Positions 1 to 11,907 of a stretch of DNA of 64,000 nucleotides are shown here, in pieces. How positions within the stretch are numbered: position 1 is the stretch's first letter; each line of letters begins with the position of its first letter. A model generated the notes under the pieces. That model searched no databases, was not told the origin of the DNA, and saw only the letters and a list, made by a program, of their open reading frames with translations. The DNA comes from Balanoglossus misakiensis (Eukaryota; Hemichordata), in contig CM082596.2 in assembly GCA_040954595.2 (NCBI GenBank), positions 310,001-374,000 on the forward strand, read 5' to 3'. The position numbers and the translations under genes are program-made.

Positions 1-6
1 ACGTAC

Positions 7-224
7 CAGATATTGAGAGTAGACTGACTGTCCAGCTTTATTACCAGGCGTTGCATCGGTAGAATTCCATGTCTGATTAAAAAGGGTCGTGTTAATGGAG
101 GTCACTGTCGAAGGGAGGTATTCGATTTCGCCCATCATGGACTTGCGTGTCAGCGACAGATCCAGTGATGACCAATTAGGATTTGGTTTCGTATCGTACA
201 GCACGATATTGTGGTAATTAGCAA
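7..224 (-). CDS. candidate internal exon, secreted or extracellular segment
   Basis: Read on the minus strand, about 240 bases at the window edge are free of stops in one frame, at a GC content above the surrounding DNA. The frame ends at CTG followed by GTACGT, a good donor whose six bases are the first six of the window. An in-frame TGA lies just upstream, so the exon must start after it; the only nearby AG is the one closing GAACAAG, with a weak pyrimidine tract. The exon would enter in phase 1 and leave in phase 0 (72 codons). The peptide includes NIVLYDTKPNPNWSSLDLSL and four N-glycosylation sequons (NWS, NTT, NQT, NST), which suggests an extracellular segment. No family was recognised. 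The open frame and donor are seen; the acceptor is inferred. Confidence 0.4.
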
Positions 225-3200
225 CTTGTTCAAGCCAACGGCATCAGTGACATCCCGGTATACTCTATTTTACTGCACCGATTTCACGCCTGAAATGAAA
301 GAAGTATTTGGTGAGAACACATCAATTGGCTGACAGGTTTGAACAGGTACTGAACTTGAAATGTTAATCGTCAAAGCGTCTTTCGACATGTAACAGCTGA
401 AGTCTAAACTTTCAATTGACTTCCTTTCATTTCACAATACATACAATTGTAGACGATGCGTGTATATATTAAACATGATCAACAGCAAAATCTCGTGGAC
501 ACAGAGAAAACAAGAAAAAACAAAAAGGGCATCCGAGCCCATGCCAACAAACATACCTTACAGGATACTATTTGATCTGAAAACTATACCAAATCCGAAT
601 CAACTAATTGGATATTACAGGGTCTAAAAGTGGATGAATTGTGAACGGATGAAGTGATAGACAAATACCTGTTGTCCCTGTTATGCACATGAACTGAATA
701 CGAAGCGTGCTTATTGTCATATGCTTAGCGGCATGACGGGAGAAATACTATGCGTAGGCCTGCCTTTAATGTTTCTTTTTATGACGCAATTTGGCGGGGT
801 TTGCATTGTAGGGCTTATTGACAGCTGCTTAGCGTGTGTATGGTCACGACGCAATTGGTGGATGTAAGCCGAGTAGCAGTGGGTCAATTATACTACAGTA
901 ACACGGAAATATATCAACATACTTCGACCTCCTCATATAATATACAACACAGAGGAATGAATAACGCAAGCCAATTTGAAATCATAAAACAGAATCATAA
1001 TAATTTATGTAGTATCTATGCTCCAGTTATTTATTTTTCTACTTTGTACTCAAATTAAAATGTACAGATGACTCATTCACTATGGTATACAGCATAGCAG
1101 GTAGCTACAATGTACACCACACTTACACTATTCCTCTGCACGTTTTTTTCACTGCCTCCGAAGTACGTTTTGATGGCCGGGATGCATGCTTTTCTTGGCA
1201 GCTATGAACTTTTGTGTTCCAAAGATAACACGCTTGAGTCAACACTTCACCGTGTGTAAATTACGCACTGTGAAAAGGAACTAACACTAATAGGCTAATT
1301 TCATTGATTTGAAACATGAATAGCATGTATCTTTCCAGAAAGGTGGCTCGTATTTTCCATTATGTCTGATAAAATATTAGTTGTGCGTTGGCGGGAAGGT
1401 AAAAGAAGTTCATTTTCGTCGGTGCGGTTTGGAAATACAAACTGACTTCAGAAATGCGGCAAAGGAGGAACCAGTAAAGGAAAGTGCGCTTCTCATCAGT
1501 TGCTATCTCTATATTGGAATTTCTTTGACTTGTACATTGGGTTTTAAAGTTCAAAGGCACGAGAAATGACTCTGACATAGTCAGAACTCATTGGCTGCAG
1601 TACCATCATATTGAATAATTACACTAATTATACCCAGGATAAAACAGCGAACAAATGGTGAATATTTCTATACCTTTAGCAATATTGTTACAGAAATATT
1701 TTCTCCCTCTTTCCGTATTAAAAATCAAAAGTATGACAATGGGAAAATGACCTTTAGTGAGATATACCCTACAAATATCTCCAAAATGACTTCAACGATT
1801 TTGGAAAAGGGATTCAGCCTTCGGGTGCAGTTTCATAAAATCATTTTTGTTTGTCGAAATGCTAATAAACTGCAATATGTACCGTCTGTACTATATTAGT
1901 GCCCTGGGGTAGTCATTACATTCCAGTCATTGTTGGATGCTATTATTGTTGGGAATAAGTCCATTTTCAATGAATTTTGCTGGAATTAGTGGCCATTATA
2001 TAACACTACCGACCGGGTGTGGAACAGACACAAGCTTTCAATGGCTGCAGCGAGACCGAGTTGCCTACATTTGATATCGGTATTCATTGCCTGCATTCTG
2101 TTTTGTAACTTGTAAAGTAATTATTTCACACAGCATTGTTATGTAGTAATTGCCTTCCATTGTAGTTAATAAACAGAACGCAAGGGATGGGCGGAATTCT
2201 TTTCATGTTTTTGTTTAAGACTGGGAATGACCATGTGGAATGGGCGAGGGTAAACCAGTTGTGAAAATTTAAAGATAGCCGCGGCAGTTAGGAAATATGT
2301 TAATGCTTTTCATTACACTTTTTGACATGATAAGCACCAAAAGAGTCTTCCATGAATACTTACACAATGAAAACAAGTAAGGCAAAATTTATACATTCTA
2401 CAAATAAACAGGACGCAGTAATCATGTTTTTCATATTGATTGAATGATATGCTAGGAGTTTTATTTGTCTGTAATTGCATGTGTCATCTGTCTTTTATCT
2501 TATAATTACTATTTTTAAATAGACGCACGTAACAGTTGTAAATGACTCCGTTATCACAATGTGTACATGATAAGGGAACAAAACATTAACTGTAAAAAAG
2601 CAGTGATATGACTAGAACAGGAAAAGGGAGACAGCCAAGGAAGAAAATACTGGAGGTAGTAGAAGTAAATGACCAGGAACTAATTAAACCATCCACACTG
2701 CAAATGAGGCAAATGGTGATGGTACACACAACCTACAGTTTTACTTAATATTAAGGTGCTCGCAGGGCTCACATTGACACTGTTGTCAAAAAATAGAATT
2801 TAATAGTGTTTGGACAAATGCCCTCACACAACAAACTCTTGGTGAAAATAAAAAAAAAGTTAAACAAACAACTGGGCAAGATTAGACTTCATGGAACACA
2901 GCGTGCTACTCTCATGTAATCCTGCAACAAATCACATTAATATTGTTTGCTTTGAATGCTGAGCACATATCTTTTGTCGTTTCTATACAATTAAATAAAT
3001 ATGATTCATATTGCCTTATGGCAAAACATCACTTGCAGTGACGCTAGCTCTCATTCTCGTTATACGAATAATTTCATCTAAGATGTGATAACGTACATTG
3101 TAAGTTAACAAATGAGTATTGTGGATATTTGTCATTTGAAATGATTAATTCTTATTAACGAGAATTCTTTGAATTAGTAAAAGATGAATGCATTTTCCTG

Positions 3201-4440
3201 CAGTGGAAACATTGAGATAATTACAATCACACATTTGTGGTCTGTCTGGGCTGACGACTTTCGTGATGCAGTCGCTATGCTTAAGGTGTTTTATGCAGTA
3301 ATTCAGAAGGAGGTTAAAGAATTATGGTAATTAAGAGATCGTGCTTTGTATGTAACCTATCATGACCAGTCTATATTTTCATTCCATCAAAACCGTTTCT
3401 TCAGACATGTACATAATTAGATAGAGGGAGAATATGAATCCTTTGAGGCAAGCAATTACACAAAAATAAACGAGTAGGGGAAAATACATAACCATAAATT
3501 TTCCGGACTGCTAATTCGATGGATGGGTTTATCAAATCACCTTACAAATATTTACATAATGTGTAATATTTAAACTAGCTAATGACACATGTAAATTGCC
3601 TTTGTTTTCTGATTCAACTTAGATTTTCCACATGATTACTTCAAGTCGGGTGACAGACGTCAGCATCTGAGAATGACACACTATTGAAATCCGATGCAAA
3701 ATATTCTTACTGTTATCTCACAGCGTTTTACGTCATCTGCTGAAAAGGAGATATTTTTAAAAAGTCTTTGTCCAAAGGTCAGCGTCAGACGGTCTACTTT
3801 GTTGATTCAGGATTAAATGCTAAAGCATAAACACTTTGTAAAAGAACATGTGAGATGTTACTTGAGTATAGTACCTCTATTTGATCCAAAGAACTTTATT
3901 TCAGTGAAATGTGCGCTGAAAAACACGAATAACACGGCCAGTGCGAGTAGAACTACATGTATTGCAACAGTGTGACAAAAGTGTGCAGTTTCGCACGTGC
4001 CGAACGAAAGCTTTTAGTTGTAGCATTTGTTGCAGGACTATAGATGAGGTTATTCATCACATACACATTTCAATGTCTCCCATGGTTAACCCAGCTGCGT
4101 AAAAATGAGTACATGTATATCAATCAACCAGGGTGGGAGATTTGCATTCTCATGTTAGAAATATCAGCTTCTTTCGGTCGAGATTATTTTTTATGAAGTG
4201 GCATTGCAATACCGTGTAAATAATGACTTCTTAATGCTTTTAGCAAAATTAATGAGTTTGGGTTAAGTTCAGTGGTGGCCCGATTTATGAGCCACTTATC
4301 TCCTTCCAGTATACGTCAATCTGTGGTAATTCATACAGGTAATAACATATACAGAAATGATTAAGTATTGTCTAATGGACAATAAATTAAGATGGTTTTC
4401 AAGTACATTTTGATAAGGTGAACAAAGAATAAAAACACGT
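225..4440. other. AT-rich noncoding stretch
   Basis: No exon with convincing splice sites was found here on either strand. Open frames are short and have no supporting signals. A possible donor near 560 on the minus strand (AAG then GTATGT) has stops in all three frames upstream. It is probably intergenic or intronic. Confidence 0.5.
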
Positions 4441-4451
4441 CTTCATTTCTC

Positions 4452-4480
4452 TATCTGTCTGTCTGTCTGTCTGTCTGTAT
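4452..4480. repeat. (TCTG)n microsatellite
   Basis: About six tandem TCTG units, ending in TATGTG. This is the first of several TCTG or TG tracts in the window; others lie near 42967 and 53052. Confidence 0.9.
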
Positions 4481-4574
4481 GTGAAGATGCTATTCACATG
4501 TTACACACACGTGTGACATCACAAATTACCTGATCTTGTCTGCTTTTTGCATAGATGTGATAAGATGATTGCCC

Positions 4575-4595
4575 GAAACCATTAGAAATGGTTTC
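4575..4595. repeat. short perfect hairpin, 9-bp arms
   Basis: GAAACCATT, a 3-nt spacer AGA, then AATGGTTTC. The stem is perfect but short. No function is assigned. Confidence 0.7.
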
Positions 4596-4982
4596 CGGCA
4601 AAGCTCCAAACTTCATCACGTCAAATTCTTATGGTTCGTAAAATGTATATGTTTACCATGAAATGCACTGGTAACAACCCTACTAGAATTCTCCTATGTG
4701 AAAATGTTGTAAACGATAAAAAAAATCTTGTCGGCCCATTATAAGCTATTCATCAAAAGAACAGCATTAACTTCCGATTGTCATTGTGTGCGATTGTTGA
4801 GTCTTTATTTCATGTACAAAGCGTTATCACTGGCTATTGAACGTCTCTGAAAGAGTTAGGCATCTGTGACCATATGCTGTAATAACGCTACACCAGTTCT
4901 CTTACCAGGACTGATTAATTGAGGAGTTCTGGGATACAGGTTTGATGCTTGTTTCAATATGTTCTGATTAAAGAATGAATGG

Positions 4983-5198
4983 GTGCCACAGTCAAACAGA
5001 ATTCCAAGCCTTGTTGATTTGACCGGAGTTTACGACAGATACATCCATCACATGAATGAGGAACTCTTACTTGTATCGCAAGATACCTGCACTGGAATGC
5101 ATGTGCACAAGCCTTATTATACTCTAGCTGTGTTGATAAATCGGTGCCAAAGTTTAAGGCAGGTGGCCGGTAGATATGAACTCCGCGACAGGCCTTGA
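4983..5198. other. region open on both strands, coding possible
   Basis: The plus frame is open here, and so is a minus frame of about 84 codons without a Met start. GC is higher than in the neighbourhood. On the minus strand a 57-base phase 0-0 exon at 5071-5127 is bounded by an acceptor (ATTTATCAACACAG) and a strong donor (ATACAA then GTAAGAG); its 19 residues include KACAHAFQCRYLAIQ. The minus frame is cysteine-rich (HSCDGCICRK just beyond the donor). On the plus strand no equally good donor was seen. Which strand, if either, is coding is undecided. Confidence 0.2.
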
Positions 5199-8100
5199 TG
5201 TGATTTTGCTATGTCATCCGATTACACATGTGTTAAGGTCCATGACGATTATTTATTCTACAGCAAAAGCTATACATATCGGCACTTCAGTTATGCGCAA
5301 CTTGTTTCAATGACTTCCAGATGAACCCAACTGTTACAGACTAGATACGTTGAATCAAGATGTTAGTTATAAATAAAGTTCCAAACCATGTATGAAAACA
5401 GTGTTCGTAGCACCACTTAGTTTGAAATTCAATCATGAATGTATTTCATATTCTTGTCATGTTCAAACCACTTTATCTGAGAATCTGTATCCTCCACGAT
5501 TCTAAACGTGCTGGAAGTGTGAACCACACATGCTTTACACAAGATTCTCATTACCATTCAATCTGCAACAGTCTATTATATCTGGTAAAGCCGTAACAGG
5601 AATAGGGACTACAACAGCGGTGCTAACAAAGAGAGTCGGCCTCCACGGGAATTAAGCTTTAATTGACCTGTGAAATTGTACACGAAAGCTGCACATAGTT
5701 TCGTTAAGTCAACTTAAACTTGTTATCATTGAGCTTGTTATCCACCAAAATATCTCTACACATTGTTCATATTCAAAAATGTCCAACGATGCCGTAAGGA
5801 TCTTCCTGAAACACAATATTTGACAGAGTCGCATCAATAAGTCTGCTTCAATTTAACTTGTGAAGTAGGGCAATGTTTGGATAGAGCTAAGTCGTAGTTT
5901 ATGGAGAGAACTGCTTGTTTCCTTTTTAAAAAATGCCATCATTTGTGCAATCATCTAAATGCATAGTTTTAATGTACTCAAATACGTGTCCATGTACAAA
6001 ACGGATGACCTGCGCTTTTCAACAGATGGGGTGGACATGAGTGTGTATCAATCCCCAGGACCTCAACAATAGATGGTTTGGATGTAATTAACACCAACAA
6101 AGATGACACTCAATTTTAATCCTGGATTAAACTCCATGATGTAACCAGTTCTGGGTGGTCACACGTGAACTTGGTGTTGTGATGAAACAACTGTCTAGGA
6201 ATAAAGACACCGTGACATGCAGAGTCGTTATGAATCAAAGACTTCTGACTAAGATAACAGGATGTACATAATTTCCCGTTACCGTGTGCTGCACATGACA
6301 ATATACCATATCCTTGATAACCTAAGCGGCTCGTCTTTGAAATTTCAAGCCCTTAAAACCCTACAGACATTGCAGAATGTCAACAGTTACACAACGTTTT
6401 GACAAAAAATCCTTGGTGGCTTCAATTATTCAAACAGATTGGATTGAGACTAGGCTTCAATCACAAATGATTTCAAGGAACACCTCTCCGATCTATTGGC
6501 TGATTGAATTAACTTCCTATAGAACATTATACTGAGGCACATACTACAGTTTTTCCTGTCTGTAATTCGAAAGAGGATACATCATCTGTTGTGAATTATG
6601 TCTCGGTTGCGGTGGTTAAAAGCCAAAAGGGGTTGATCAGTTGCAAGTACTTGAAAAGTGGACCTCCCAGTATTCGCACTTTGCGGTTTCTCTCCAATAA
6701 CACAAGATGACAAATTAGTGTGATAAAGACTGCCTGGTTGTGGTCATACAGCCAATGGAAGGGAGTAAAAAGCGACCGTTAAAATTATAGTTAGGTGAAA
6801 AATAGTCCATTAAGTGGTAGACATAACTCATAACAATCCTGGGTCAAAATTTTAACAGTGAAGAGGCAGTGTAAAGCCACCGACCAGCGACGGAAAGCAC
6901 GTGATAACCCAAGCATTACAATTATGGACAAAGAATGGCAGACATGGGGTTAATATGAATCCGACATAAATGAAATCCTGTGAGTATCGAGAAACCCCTA
7001 GGAAATTACAGTGCATGTTCAATGTTAAATATAATACTGGTGTACTGCAACAAAGAAAGTACCCCACAGACATATGATACAAACCATTCCCAACTGCAGT
7101 TCATTTTTTAAAGAAAACAAGACTGAAATGAAGGAGAATGTTATGACTCGTTCTTGAGTTTGAGATGGAAAATCGACTTGTATTTACCACCGTATCTATC
7201 CACATAGCAAGAGCACAAGCACACAAAACCACACTCTTCCATACCAAAAGGTGATGCAACTTTTTTAAGCGTCAGGAGACACGTTTTAAATCTCTTTCTT
7301 CACAATCATTAAATCAGTATTATCCAGCATGTCGTCCCTCACATGTCTTTCAAATGAATAGCAAGGGGTTAATGCGGACTTTTAACTTAGTCTATAGATT
7401 TCTCATACTTGTGAATAAATTCACTTTGACATTTGTAAAGGTACAACGTTTTGGTGAGAGTTACTTTATCAATATCCAGCTTTAACCTTTGATGATTTCT
7501 TTATACCCTGTCAAAGGATTGATCTTTGACAACATCAGTGGCGGAAACTCTGCGTCTGTAAACTTTTAGAAGCTATATGCGCATTGGACGTGATATCCGC
7601 CAGTGTAAGCACTTGTTCTTAACGATGCTTTTCACCAATTTGTATCGTATAAGGATGATACATGTTCGTGGAACACACAAACCAGATATTGCATAGTTGC
7701 TATGGCAATCGTCTAATCTCGAAATGCCAAATGGAATCATTATTACGTCTGCAGTGTTTTCGAAAGAGTTAAAACATTAGAATTCTTTATGGAATGGTTT
7801 CAGTCGCCTGCTACTGTCGCTTTTAGTGCACCAAGTTTTGTTGTAAAAGTACATTATATCATCATTATTCACTTCTAGTTTTCGAATAAACTGCAGGGGG
7901 CATGCATGTTGCGACCAGGTTTGTTTTTTATATTGTAAAGATCGATGTCTCAGCAGCTCTGTAATATAGAAGGGGCATGCAGAATGTGTAATTGGCAATG
8001 CTCTAGTCCATACTGTATTCATGTTCAGATGGATAAAGGTCTAATAAGCATCCCGATAGAGCACATTAATTATTCAAGACATTCTGCCGATAGTTGGATA

Positions 8101-9688
8101 ATGAAAATCCCCTTGGAAAATTCGCCCCCTCACTAAAGGCCAGCAAAATGGTAGAGACGAGACAGATAGATGTTGACATGGGTTTCAATGATAAACCAAA
8201 TGAAGGAAGATGAAAGTTTAATCGAAGTAGGTTTCAATAAACAGAAAAATAGAACTGACAGTTTTGTAAATGATAAAAGACCGCATATTATTGACAAATT
8301 CCTGATTATTCTTGTTAAAAATGGTGCTCTCTTTTGTGAATTACATAAAAGGGCATTCATACTTGATGAAAGCATGCCGTTTAATAATCAAAGTGCAAAC
8401 AAGATCTCACGAAGTCAGACGACCGGCCCACCAACAAGACTAATCTACATGCTTTGAAATTATGATATGTGTGGTTGCACAATCATGTGGAAACACAGTA
8501 ACTCTGATTACATCAGGATGACCCTTTTTCTGCTGGACTTAGTTGTGAATTGATGATGTACCTCACTCTCATATTTTAGACTTCCACATTAGAATTCAAA
8601 ATGTGCAATTAAACCATTTCAGCTGCATATTCACCCACCCATTTAGACATACTATTCAAACACTAGCCCTTCACTTTTCTCGCTTCAATAAACACAGATG
8701 GACCCACCAATTTGCGTACTAGCTGCGACCACCTGCATGTTAATATTAACCAGTAGACGTAGTTTGATGCTCTTGCACAGTCATGTTGTCCAGGAAAAAC
8801 ATGTCAGAAGTAACTACGCATAAGTTTCATCTATGAAGAAACGCTCTCCTGCCAACCAGAATAAATGACTATTCATTAATGCATCAAGTGGTAAGACAAG
8901 AATAAAACATTCCAGTCTAAACAACTTCAGTGCTGCGTCCACAAACCACAGGCGAATTTAACCATACTTGAAATACTGTTCCTATTTCATTAAATTATCA
9001 GTCATGTCAAGCTGGTGATGGATCTGTTCCCCTTTCTGTTAAACATCGAAGAGATGTGCCAACAGTCAGAGCAGATGATTTGCCATTCCGTATCTAGGCT
9101 TCAAAGGAACTTTTATGTAATACATGTATTAGTACGGTATATAATCTTCAATTGTCAGTGACAGTATCTGGACTTCAAGAAACACACTATTGATTTATCT
9201 TACAGTATATCTGCAGTCAATATTGAAGGGAATGATTGATTACTTGTCCCAACAATATGTTTTCTGAAAAGTAGATTTCCTAGAATATGCCATTAAAGGC
9301 AGCAGAGTCGTGAGATATGCCCCAATGTCTTCCGGACACAAAAGATAGTATTGGCAATAAATATGATGAGTGATCTATAGGATGGTCAGAATCTTTTGAC
9401 TGGTAGCTCATCATTGGTTGATAAATACGTGAAGGAAATCTTAGTTTCTGTAATGTTCATGTTTCCTATTTGTATTTTCGAATAGAATCACCGGGAAGTA
9501 GCCTGTTTGCATAACCAAAGGAAGCTTATAACTATAGTAACAGTAGAAAGTAGCAATGATTGGAACATAAGGGCCAACATCTTGGCCTTTAATATTGGTT
9601 TCTGTGTAGCTTTCACAAGTCTTTAAGGGGTGTAAATGCACAGAAGAATACACACTACATCACAAAACCACATACATGTACCATATTG
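5199..9688. other. AT-rich noncoding stretch
   Basis: Nothing recognised. Several frames of 60-95 codons occur (for example 8133-8457 on both strands), but their composition is AT-driven and no matching acceptor and donor pair was found. Confidence 0.45.
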
Positions 9689-9710
9689 CTACACTACACT
9701 ACGCTACGTA
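9689..9710. repeat. short CTACA/CTACG pentamer tandem
   Basis: About four tandem pentamers (CTACA, CTACA, CTACG, CTACG). It is a minor low-complexity tract. Confidence 0.6.
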
Positions 9711-10736
9711 TATGACCTGTGGGACTGGAGATAAATGAATATGCTTTTTTCGAACCCCGACATATTCTGTATAGATTTTTCCAGCGATAAACTTGTTATG
9801 GTTATCGATAACTGAACTGAGTTGAAGATATATCAAAAGTAAGTAAAATTCCATCTGTTACAGTATTCATATGCAAATGAAGTCAAGTGATACTGTTTGC
9901 AAATATCAGTTGGTGTTTCTTTGCCTTTTAAAAACAATTTCACGGAAACAGCTGTTGCAATCCCATCACCTTCACTTGTCTCCCAAACATTTCACCTGTC
10001 CAGCGTCATTTACTAAACTGTCTGCCTTCCATCAAAACGGACCCTTCCTCAGCACTCTTCAAACAACATATGTAAGGTATCGCCCGCAATTTTCTCTGCT
10101 TCAAAATTGACTTTGAAATACGAAGCCAGAAATGTGAACAAGTAATAGCTTTGTGAAAATTCATCTCACCTGGGCAACATGTTTTTCATCTCTAATGGGT
10201 TGCTGCTCCATGCCAGGGCAGTAGGCCTAAGTATGAACCTGCACAACTATGTGTATAACAGTGAAATCAAACGCAAGCGCTACCATTATAACTGTGGGGG
10301 TTTCAGCACAATATTGTTTGTTTGATTTCAAACATGGCTAAAAGTCGACTTTGAGATTTTGTAATAATTCCCCAGACTTTTGTATGTAGGTTTGCTTTGC
10401 ATCAATACGTTCGTTAAAGAAACAAGAATTCCTGACTAGTTAGTTTTCTTCCTTGCCATAATCAACACACATGAATACTGTCGTCTTATTTGACTTCGTC
10501 AAGTGACTTAAGCTGCCAACAGTTCAGTAGATAAATCGTGAAGGTGTTTTACATCCGTCAAATGTGTGCTGATTACAGTCAACCATGCAGTGGTTTCAAT
10601 TGTTACATTTGTCTTACTTGAAAACTATGCATCTGAAGAACAAAATGAACGGTTAACAACAGTCGTAATTGGACCGTATCTGGAAAGTCACGATATTCAA
10701 TATAGGTTTACTCTGTAACTCTATGTTATATCTTAC

Positions 10737-10817
10737 CTTCTTTGGCGTTTACTAAACAAAATGCCATTGGAAACATTTTGTTCATATCATATACAGACAT
10801 TGCTTCTAAATTATTGA
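10737..10817 (-). CDS. candidate small exon
   Basis: The minus strand has an acceptor ending CTATTATCACCAG at 10818 and a strong donor (GAAG then GTAAGA) after 10737. The 81-base interval is open in one frame, phase 1 to phase 1, and reads in part SVYDMNKMFPMAFCLVNAKE. The same frame is open upstream to an ATG at 10893, so a first exon 10737-10893 is an alternative. The outgoing phase (one base left over) matches the incoming phase of the candidate exon at 7-224, so the two would join in frame across a roughly 10.5-kb intron. No family was recognised. The plus strand is also open here, which lowers confidence. Confidence 0.3.
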
Positions 10818-11178
10818 CTGGTGATAATAGAGGAATATTTACGACCAGTGTCGTCAGCAGAGAGGCCATTAGACACATTTCATCCTTAAACATCTACACT
10901 ACCAAACTATTTTTAAATATGTTCTTTAATATTACCTATATCTAGATTTTATCTTGCTTGGTTTATACAATTAACTCTAAGTTGGTGGCTTGTAAAACCT
11001 TACGTAATATCAAATTTTTGCCGAACATCACAATAGTATGCTATTTACCGATGTATCAGATTTTTATTATATTCTTAATCTTGCAAAAATGACTATAAAT
11101 CATAGATACGCAATTTACTCATGGCCAGCAGACATCATTTACAGCCGTCAATTATCGTAGAATAAATCATAAAAACTG

Positions 11179-11209
11179 ACTCTCTCTTTCTCTCTCTCGC
11201 TCGCTCTTT
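11179..11209. repeat. CT-rich microsatellite
   Basis: An imperfect (CT)n run interrupted by TTT and CG. Confidence 0.8.
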
Positions 11210-11888
11210 GTATTGTACCCGAAGTTGTATTGAACAAACTGAAGAACCTTTATTTTGTTATTAAGACCTAAACTATTTACCATAAATATGGCGTTATAAG
11301 CAACCAACGTGCAAAGGTTAAAAACTGCATTCCCTTGATATAGTCATTGTTTCAAAAAGCCACCATACAACTCCCCAAGGCTACCATCTACAGATGGTGA
11401 ACCTGCATCTGTTTTAGTAAAAGAATGTAAAATACAGTACGTACATTGGATATCTCTTGGGGTTGACAAATGTGTTTAATTTATCCATATTCAATCGTTT
11501 CAATAATCCCCAGACGTTCGGACAGATGAGCCAAGAATGATTTAGCTTCAGCTAAGGTGCCTGTCGTCTTTTGGCGATGTTTCCTTGGCAGCGCACTGCA
11601 TTCACTCTGAGGAAACTTATAACCCTAGTCACAATCTATAAATCCAGTTTTCACTTTAGACAAATTATAAAGAAAATCTTTGATGATAATCAGCACTCAC
11701 AAAATTAATCTAGTATTGAAGGAACGCTTTGCTTATTAATAGGGTAGAGCATTTTATTCAAGGTGAGATGGACTTTGGATAGGAATATGCATAATTATCG
11801 ATTCATCAGTATAATGCATTCTGACGAATCACTTAATCTTCTGGTGACCTAGGAAATGGAGTGATACTGAGACTGGCAACGCAAAGCA

Positions 11889-11907
11889 AACATTGTCACG
11901 TGACATC
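11889..11907. promoter_or_regulatory. E-box within a 19-bp sequence repeated at 61171
   Basis: AACATTGTCACGTGACATC occurs here and again, identically, at 61171-61189. It contains the 12-bp palindrome TGTCACGTGACA, and the central GTCACGTGAC is the form preferred by bHLH-zip factors of the USF and MiT/TFE type. Binding is inferred; the repeat is seen. Confidence 0.35.

Noticed and set aside
2650-2680. GAGGTAGTAG, shared with let-7
   Set aside because: The match is only ten bases, the rest of the mature sequence is absent, and no complementary arm follows.
10737-10893. Faint resemblance of MFPMAFCLVNAKE to MULE transposase cores
   Set aside because: The match is to a loose hydrophobic pattern; no catalytic residues or flanking transposase sequence are present.
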